This document shows positions 56,887 to 64,000 of a stretch of 64,000 nt of DNA, piece after piece. Position 1 is the stretch's first letter, and each line of letters begins with the position of its first letter. The notes below the pieces were generated by a model. The model was not told the origin of the DNA and searched no databases. It saw nothing but the letters and a program-made list of their open reading frames with translations. The stretch covers positions 1,525,501 to 1,589,500 of the forward strand of contig JAWNZC010000321.1 of NCBI GenBank assembly GCA_035771165.1, written 5' to 3'. The translations under genes were made by a program, and so were the position numbers. Source of the DNA: Paragorgia papillata. Its lineage: Eukaryota > Cnidaria > Anthozoa > Scleralcyonacea > Coralliidae.

Positions 56887-57557
56887 CTAGAACATAAATA
56901 ATGCTATTAAATTATTGCACAAGAAAGAGGAATGAGAGCAATTGTACATCATGATGCACTTATGATCTCGTCGTCTTTCATGAAGGGTTGACCATCCTAA
57001 TTGATTTCTTATGTCACGGAATCTGACTTCATACCCATTTTGCGTAATCACTCGCCCAGCACGATTGTTTAATTTTTGCAGTCTCGTACTTTGTACCACT
57101 CCAATGGTGTCCCATACGACATCGCAATAATCAAATAATGGCTGTATCAAAGAGTTATAAATAGTTTTGGCTGTTTTGAGATCAACAAAGGGTAGTGTTT
57201 TCCAACCTATAGTTCCTCTCTAATGACATAAGATCGGACGTCATAACCTTGTTGTGTAATAACGCGGCCAGCACGGTTTTTTAATTTTTGCAGTCTAGTC
57301 GCTTGTGATGCCATCAAATTATCCCAAAGAACATCACAATAATCGAATAAAGGCTGAATTAAAGAATTGTAAATTGTAAGAGCCACCTCTTTAGAAACAA
57401 ACGGACGTCCTTGCTTTAGGCCTGCAATTGCTTGCGAAATTTTTTTTGACACATAATCTATGTGTTCATCCCAGGAGAGTCTTTCATCGATATGCACACC
57501 TAGGCATTTATTGCTTTTAACACTGTTTAGTGCATGACCGTCGATGTTAATTTGCAA
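56887..57557 (-). pseudogene. Two tandem RT C-terminal fragments in a TRANK1-like intron
   Basis: The right copy (57,557-57,207) reads SVKSNKCLGVHIDERLSWDE, YNSLIQPLFDYCDVLWDNL and RLQKLKNRAGRVITQQGYDV. The left copy (57,150-56,887) repeats IQPLFDYCDVVWDTIG and RLQKLNNRAGRVITQNGYEV and continues with IRNQLGWSTLHERRRDHKC. They are diverged copies of the end of the same non-LTR RT family, head to tail on the minus strand. Both lack the catalytic core. They lie between helicase exons and do not enter the host frame. Confidence 0.75.
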
Positions 57558-57581
57558 AGTGTTTCGGGTTTTATTTAGGTT

Positions 57582-57582
57582 T

Positions 57583-57668
<86 letters not shown>

Positions 57669-57751
57669 GAACAGATAGACAGACAGACAGACAGACAGGA
57701 ACTGTCTATACTGTCTGTCTGCTGTCTGTCTGGTCTATACTGTCTGTCTGC

Positions 57752-57788
<37 letters not shown>

Positions 57789-57798
57789 GCCTGCCTGT
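57582..57798. repeat. Inverted tetranucleotide microsatellite, (ACAG)n then (CTGT)n
   Basis: (ACAG)n runs from 57,582 to about 57,699, then flips to (CTGT)n from about 57,702 to 57,798 with short AACTGTCTATA interruptions. The two halves are complementary and could fold into a long hairpin. Confidence 0.95.
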
Positions 57799-57961
57799 GC
57801 GTGTGCACATATCACAGCAGATAAATTTATAAAACGTTGTATTATAGGGAAAATATTAAAAATACAAGTAATCATCACTTTTATTCATAGAAAAAGAAGA
57901 AAATACAGGCTGACAATTTTAACATTCCTAAATTAGAAATATGGTAGCATATTTCTCTTAC

Positions 57962-60900
57962 CTGGGATTCTTTGAAGAAGTTGTATATCAAGACATCATC
58001 AAACTCCAATCCTTTGGCTTCGTAAATGGTCATGACCAAAGCTAGACTCAGTTCTTCCGGAAGAGAATCTCGAACTTCATCCGAAGCAACGAGGACAACT
58101 TGATGAGCACCAAACTCTATGGGTGACGTCTTGCGTTTATGACCACGAAGAATTACGGCAAGGTCACTGAAACTACACGATTCCAATAGGACGGGTTTGG
58201 GACCTAGAAATAATCCTTGATCTCGCTCCATCCGATCAAACGATTCGGGAAAGAAGTGCAGTAATAGATCTATTACACTGCAAGCCACATTTAAAATCCC
58301 GGCATGAGATCGATAATTGTGGGTGAGTTGATAAACTCGGTCAGGAACACGAACCTGAGCCTGGTGACCAACAGCTTTATATGATTCCTTCATATAGTAA
58401 AAGAGAGACTTCAGGTCGTTGAAACGAAAAGCAATACCTCTCATTATGCTCTGAGCAGTATCTCCAGTGAAGAACAATCTGTTTGGATCGCGACAGCAAC
58501 GAATAATGACAGAAAGTTCAGCTTGAGTGAAGTCTTGGGTCTCGTCTACATAAATTTCGTGTATGGACCATTCAGGAACATGGCGTTGGAGACGATGGTA
58601 AATATTATATACCAGGTCGGCTTCATCAAACATTCTCTTGCTACGTTTGATGCGTTGGTATGATAGAAACAGCTCGTAGACGATTTCACGATCAGCAGAA
58701 AAATTGGGCGCTCTCTTCCTTCCTAAGCTTTGATATTCTTCTAGAGTGATGTAGCCATCTTTGCTGTGGAGAGCTTCAACTGAACCCTTAATAAAGGAAC
58801 GTATCTCCGTCCATACAAGAGTTGGATGGTAATCCACTTTTCGTTTTTTAGTCATCTTTGGCCACAGTTCATTCTTGAATACTTGGTAAGTTACCTCTAG
58901 TCTGGGATCTATTCCACTCACTGCTTGTAAATCATCGTGGTCTTGCTCGTTTCTTTTTGGATTGGATTCAGCACCAATCTCGTCATCATCTTCGTCTTCA
59001 GAATTATCTTCAGGTATCTCTTGTAGATTATTATCTTCTTCGCCCCATCCTTTTACAGAACGAAGCAATTCACCTTCATCATTTCTCGGGAAGAACTCTG
59101 GCCCAGGAAGAGATGCATCCAGCATCAGCAACCAATCATGTGAACAAACAAACAATGGCCATGCTTGTTCTTCTAGTTGATTAAATTTGTTGACAGATGA
59201 AGGACGTTCATATTCACTATGGCTTTGTGTTGCTGAGCATGCGTGGCTTAAATCTAGGAAGTTCTTTTGTACCTCTGTGCACAACACTGCGTTCTTCGTG
59301 ATAAATACTTGATGCAGGTGTTCATAGGCTGGTCCTTCGTCAGATGTCTTTGGATCTTCACACGTTGCTTGGCTACACAGCGCAATGTCCTGTTCAACCG
59401 AAGTTTTGCTGTTTGTTGGCAAATCGACCAAACTTTTGCGCGATGCTCTACTCCGATCTTCATTATCTTTCTCAACCAGTCTCTCGCAATCTTCATCTTC
59501 TTCTCCACAGCTTCCTCCCTCAACATCAGTTGCATCATTTTCTGTTTCTTTGGGAATAAACTGTGCAATCTTAGGAATACTGGGCTTGTCGATGGTATGT
59601 CGTTGCCAATAGGTCTGGAAATTACACCACAGACGATAGAGACAACACGTGGTTTTCCCCGTTCCACTTCGTCCTAGCAACAGCAATGACGTCATAGGGC
59701 GTGGCTTCAAATTGATAACAGCGTGTTCCAGTTCAGATACTTGAAATGGAAAGTCAACGTTGGTTTTACCATGATCATCTAAAACTGCGTTCACCAGGGA
59801 ATTGGAAAATGCGTAGAACTTTAAGATGTGGTACTCGGTTTCTTCAGGACTTCCAGGTGGAAAGAACATGGTTGAAACTTTATTTGCGCTTTCAGATTCG
59901 ACTTTCGTTACCAAATGTTCCATCGCATTCACTTGATTTAGATCATCTTTATGTGAATAAAGATTAGGAATAGATATAAGATCTTTATTCATGGAAGACG
60001 AAGAAGCTTCCACTTTAAAACCTCGGAGTTGTTTCTTTATGAAACAGTTTTAAACCACGTTTATGGGAACGAACAATTTTCTCGATCTTTCTAGGAACTG
60101 TATCATGAACAAACACGATGTCCCAGATGCGGATAATATCGGAATAAATTACACCAACTCTTTCTTCTTCCTTTTTAGTCAACAACTCAGGATTGTCGCT
60201 GGATCGAGGAGAGAAAGCAATCGCACGTTCCCATAAAATACGCTCTCCTTTACTAAGTTTCGCTTCAAAAAGAAGAATGTTGTTTTGCTTTGGAAGACCT
60301 TCTAAACGTTTGGCTAAGTCTCCTCGCATATGTCCATTTGCCAGCTGTCGAATAACGTTCACAATTCGCTTCTTTGTTACTGGAGATAATCGCTTGCCCT
60401 TGAGAATTTTCCAAACTTCCGAGGTACACTCCACTTCCCACGTTAAATTGTCAAACATTACATCAGAATCTTCTTCAAACTCATCTTTTTCTTCAGATAA
60501 ATCGTCAGCATTGACATCACGCGTTGGTAGTGGTCGTTTATCAACGATATCACCATCTGGAGACTGAATGTGATCATGGTCAATAAGCGGAGAAACAGAA
60601 CGATCATTGTCGGCTGGTTCTCCCGAGAAACTAGTCGATGGAGTGGTTTCTGTTCTGTTCGTTTCTGCATTACCGTCCACAATTTCCATTTCCAGATTGT
60701 CAATGACTTTGGCAAGCTGTTCGCGTATTATATCCAGTTTGTTCATGTGATGAACATTTTTTACTTCCTCGTACCTTCGCGTTGGCTCTTCGGTGTCATC
60801 TTTGTTGGGTTGAAGGGAACTTTGTGGTGAAGTTAATGGCTCGTCTAGAGTAATGGAACAATTCTCTTTACCTGAAGAAGTAGGAAACGTTTTCTTCCTC

Positions 60901-61216
60901 TTTTTCTTCTTCTTTTTCTTTGAAACACGGCATGGAAAAGATTTCACACATTCGTCGATTAAACGATACCTCTCATCCTTCCTTCGTGTTAACATCGTTA
61001 ATGGTGTTTGACCATCCTTATTTAGCGTCCTTGGATCAAAATTATACTTCTTAAGTAACTCTACAGCCTTGATAGAGTATTGAGACATTCGCTCCCCAGA
61101 AGCTAATAAATGAAAAAGACTATTTCCCCTACTGTCATTCAATGTAGAAATGGAGTCAGAAGTGCCTTCAGAATGCTCGTAGTTGTCCATTAAATAGACG
61201 AAAATGTTCCACGTTC
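57962..61216 (-). CDS. TRANK1: TRANK1-like gene, ankyrin and UvrD-like SF1 helicase exon (about 1,084 codons)
   Basis: Acceptor AAAAAATAG|GAACGT (enters phase 1) and donor AATCCCAG|GTAAGA (leaves phase 0). In order: ankyrin-like repeats (SRGNSLFHLLASGE, NKDGQTPLTMLTRR), a poly-Lys stretch near 60,905-60,945, acidic low-complexity linkers, then an SF1 helicase core. Walker A is LLGRSGTGKTTC near 59,650-59,690, motif II DETQD near 58,530-58,560, motif III GDTAQS near 58,450-58,475, motif IV NYRSH near 58,300-58,325, and motif V YEAKGLEFDDV near 57,995-58,035. Motif VI is in the next exon. All core ATPase motifs are intact. A one-base break in the AAAA run at 60,018-60,021 splits the frame; removing one base makes length and phase agree. 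Confidence 0.9.
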
Positions 61217-63555
61217 CTATTTTTTTCAAAATAAAATTCCAGAAGGAATAAACCGGATGAGAAATGAAGATATACGGCAGAGAAGACGAAGGTTAGACGA
61301 CTGAGGGACAAGTCTCTCTGTGGGGCCGGGCCGTAAAGGGAGAGGAGGAGCCTGTATAGACAAACTATTGAAGCCGGGCGGAACGCCCACTTCTCAAAAA
61401 TCTGTAATCGGTTTATACTTCCGTTGAGAAAATGTCAACACAACATGCGATAGAAGAGCGGATTTTATTGACTTTCAATGCAGCCATATTTATTTGCATG
61501 GACCGAAAGAGTATAGTCGAAATACTATTACTCGTAAATTTCATGAGGTTCCAAGCTAAAGTTTTAGAAATATGAGGTTTTGGGTAAACAGGTTGCTATT
61601 TTATTATTATAACAAGCGAGGAGCAGTTTATTCCTTTTCAAAATCTTTGCCCGCGTCGACTGATATTTTACCTCGCAATCTCAGTAATATTATTTTCCGT
61701 TTTCCAGGGGCACTTTTATCTTTATTTTATATATATTTATTGCAATTTTACAACCACGTTTTATATCTTATTAAAAACGGTCAAGCCTCGACTTGCTGCG
61801 CAAGCATATGCCCGTAAAAGGCGTAAAATTGTACTATTTGCCAGATTTCGTTAAAAATTTCGTTAACACTTGTAGCCCTTTTAAACGCTTCCGCGCGCTT
61901 TTATTTATATGAGCAGCAAGACCATAATAAAAATATCAAAATTTCGTGAATGAAAAAATCGTAAATTTTGTGAATTTCTAAGCTATAGTAATCGAAATAT
62001 ATGCTTTCGAGTAAACACACCTTATTTTTTTATGTTTCACTTCAGACTACATCCCGTTCCGTGCACAACTTCTCTGACACGTACACGCTAAACATTGATT
62101 TTCACACACATTTAGTTGCATGGGCAGAAAGAGTATAGTCGAAATTCTACTCTTCGTAAAGTTTATGAGGTTCTTAGCTAAATTTTTCGAAATATTAGCT
62201 TTCGATTAATGATTATACACAATTTTTGTGGCAAAAGTTTGGGTGACGGAAAGTGCAGTTCTGAGGGTAAGGGCCCTCAGAAAACGGGAGGAACAAGGTC
62301 GGAGTGAGGGTAAGGGCTCTGGCACTCCTTTTGGATAGGACCTTGCCCTCATGTCCTGACGTGGGCTTCACCGTGGGTGAAGTGTGGCCTGGAGGACACC
62401 ACTTCCCGCCCCGAAAACATCTTTACTGATAAATAACATTTACTTATTTTACATAAATTTTCTATTTAACATATAATTTTCTAGTACTATACTGATAAGT
62501 TCTTGTTTTTCTTAAAGCTGACTAGTGTAAATTTAGTTTTTTACATTAAATAATCCTGCTGATTGGTTAGTTGTTAAGAAGGGAGGTGGGTGGGAAAACT
62601 TTTTTCTACTTTACTCTCTTTTTCTTTGACTATGCGATAGCAGAGTAACTTATACTCCAGGGAAGTAGATGCGCGAATGGTTGAAATGACTAATGGCATA
62701 CCTCGGATTAGTGCTTAGTTGTGTGGTGCCTTTGTTGTGGCACAGACAAAGGTTGTATCCTTGGGACAATGGGTTGTTTGTGTACACGATAGTATGTACG
62801 GACTGTCAGCTAAGCATGCGATGACCTCGTGGACAGAACAAAGTGAAATTGCTATATCATTAACCATAATTTATATAAACTATAAATTGTCACTTAAACA
62901 CTTTGCACACACCAACGCTCACTCAGGTTCGCCCCTATTTTAATATTATGAATCACTCAATCAGTGATCGCACCAATCAGAGCATGATACCAGATTTTGG
63001 TATCATAGAACGGCGGCTTCAATAGTTTGTCTACAGGCTCTCTCCCCCCTTTACGCCACGCCCCCACAGAGAGAGCATGTTCACAGGCTAGCAGGATGGA
63101 GGACGATAACGAGAAGACGCGACCCACCTGAGGGGGCAAACGGGATGATGATGATGATGATGATGAATGATGATGACGATGATGATGATGATTGATGACG
63201 ATGACGATGACGATAACGATGACGATGAGGAGGAGGAGTAGGAGGAAGACGACAACAATAAAGTACATGAAATATACAAGTGAGTGGGTGTCCATAGACC
63301 ATACTCATATACTTGGGCATGTGCAAGATTACGTTCACGTTTTCGTTGCTATTCATATTCACGTTCATAGTTAATGTGCATACTCATTTCATATCTTCAC
63401 ATTCACTTTTAGCTTTATGTTTACCTTTATGTTCAATTCACGACCACTTGTATTCACCATCCTTGACTATGTGATTATTGTATACCAAGTGTGTGTGTGA
63501 AAGTGTGTGAGAGAGAGTGTGGGTATGACTGTATGTTACCTAATCATTCACTTAC
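61217..63555. other. TRANK1-like intron with diverged repeats and microsatellite
   Basis: Three related segments occur near 61,497-61,590, 61,916-62,016 and 62,112-62,208, sharing AAAGAGTATAGTCGAAAT, CTCGTAAATTTCATGAGGTT and ATATGCTTTCGAGTAAAC-type words. A GAT-rich microsatellite lies at 63,143-63,238, and a GT/GA run near 63,490-63,520. The hairpin TGATACCA..TGGTATCA lies near 62,984-63,006. Confidence 0.7.
63031..63090. repeat. Hairpin of the TAGCCTG..GCTCTC type
   Basis: CTACAGGCTCTCTCCCCCC and the mirrored GAGAGAGC..TCACAGGCTA. Read in reverse it begins TAGCCTGTGAACATGCTCTC, resembling the TAGCCTGCGAGCCGGCTCTC word at 29.9 and 40.4 kb. Confidence 0.6.
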
Positions 63556-64000
63556 CTGATGACAGTCCAATTCTAAACGCAGTATGAATGGGCGTATCGT
63601 CTGGTTTTCTAATCTTAGTTCGAAGCAAACCAGTAGCGTCCGCTTTCTTTTCCAACAATAGCACAGCTGACTCATAATCCTTCTCATTCACAGCAACTGA
63701 TAACGGAGGTAAGTCATCAAGTCCGTTAACAGAAGCACCATGATCTATTAGCACATTCAACAGTTTCTCGAATTGATTTACTTTTTTCTTGAATTTTATC
63801 AGCTGACTTAATGATATCTGACTGACGTCACAACCAGTTGCAATTCCACCTGCGCCTTCGGGATACGACTGCTGACCACCACCACCAAGGAAAAGGAGCT
63901 CAATTAATCTCCAGTCCTCTTTATCCGCGCGTTCTTTAAGATATGACCTCAGACATTCCGGAGGAAGTTCAAAAGTAATCATTTTGGGTCCATCTAAACA
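63556..64000 (-). CDS. TRANK1: TRANK1-like gene, ankyrin exon, continues past the window
   Basis: The open frame enters from the right edge (CLDGPKMITFELPPECLRSY) and ends at donor TCATCAG|GTAAGT, phase 1, which joins exactly to the exon at 61,216 (GLSS|GTWNIFVYLMDN). It includes WRLIELLFLGGGG, the ankyrin-like FEKLLNVLIDHGASVNGLDD followed by LPPLSVAVNEKDYESAVLLL, and DDTPIHTAFRIG. Ankyrin repeats mediate protein binding. The N-terminal TPR half of this gene should lie to the right. Because the frame is open at the edge, the first Met seen need not be the start. Confidence 0.85.

Noticed and set aside
57581..57808. SVCL-repeat ORF
   Set aside because: Translation of the CTGT/ACAG repeat.
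58957..59677. Several plus and minus ORFs of 70-140 codons
   Set aside because: They shadow the helicase exon in other frames.
60013..60015. Reading the helicase as two genes because the ORF stops near 60,015 and a new Met follows
   Set aside because: Exon phases and length only agree if this is one exon with a one-base break in an A-run; a two-base gap cannot hold an intron.

Overview
Eukaryotic DNA, most likely from an anthozoan cnidarian such as a stony coral or sea anemone. The host genes are split by GT-AG introns. The intergenic and intronic DNA is packed with non-LTR retrotransposons, tyrosine-recombinase (YR) retroelements, hAT, P-like and Mutator-like DNA elements, foldback palindromes, microsatellites and a satellite block. 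The organism is inferred from this repeat mix and from the host protein family; no species-diagnostic sequence is present.

Host genes, all on the minus strand. (1) A five-exon 3' part of a very large TRANK1-like gene (ankyrin repeats, then a UvrD-like superfamily 1 helicase, then a long alpha-solenoid C-terminus) runs from the right edge to its stop codon at 51,147. Its exons are 63,556->64,000, 57,962-61,216, 56,250-56,886, 52,169-55,404 and 51,147-51,313. All junction phases agree once five small frame breaks are allowed for; four of these lie in A/T homopolymers. (2) Four phase-0 TPR exons with a start codon (22,415-22,687, 17,821-18,042, 16,081-16,341, 14,553-14,783) look like the 5' end of a second gene of the same TPR-ankyrin-helicase type; its continuation is not visible. 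(3) Three weaker candidate exons lie between them (33,907-34,145; 41,561-41,699; 44,495-44,763).

Layout. 1-3,300: broken non-LTR element (ORF1, endonuclease, RT). 3,397-4,931: decayed hAT/ZMYM1-like transposase. 6,400-9,167: CR1-like RT split by a 1,010-bp P-like element with a perfect 8-bp target duplication. 9.2-13.9 kb: foldbacks, microsatellites, a TTAA MITE inserted in an unknown ORF, and a tRNA-like sequence. 14.5-22.7 kb: TPR exons whose introns hold MITEs, an R2-like RT and an RTE-like element. 23.8-27.1 kb: LTR-element scrap, foldback, and a gag plus tyrosine recombinase element. 27.7-33.7 kb: a 220-bp palindrome, a Mutator-like element with 9-bp duplications, a foldback and a 92-97-bp satellite. 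34.7-38.1 kb: an element with subterminal repeat arrays. 38.1-51 kb: RT fragments, inverted repeat families, a second gag relative and foldbacks. 51.1-64 kb: the TRANK1-like gene, with RT scraps and an inverted tetranucleotide repeat in its introns.

The clearest biology is the TRANK1-like locus. The clearest structural signals are nested insertions with exact target duplications, a foldback whose loop carries copies of a nearby TPR exon segment, and a family of elements with hairpin-containing CTCGTACCCAG-type ends. I found no prokaryote-style system and no CRISPR array.
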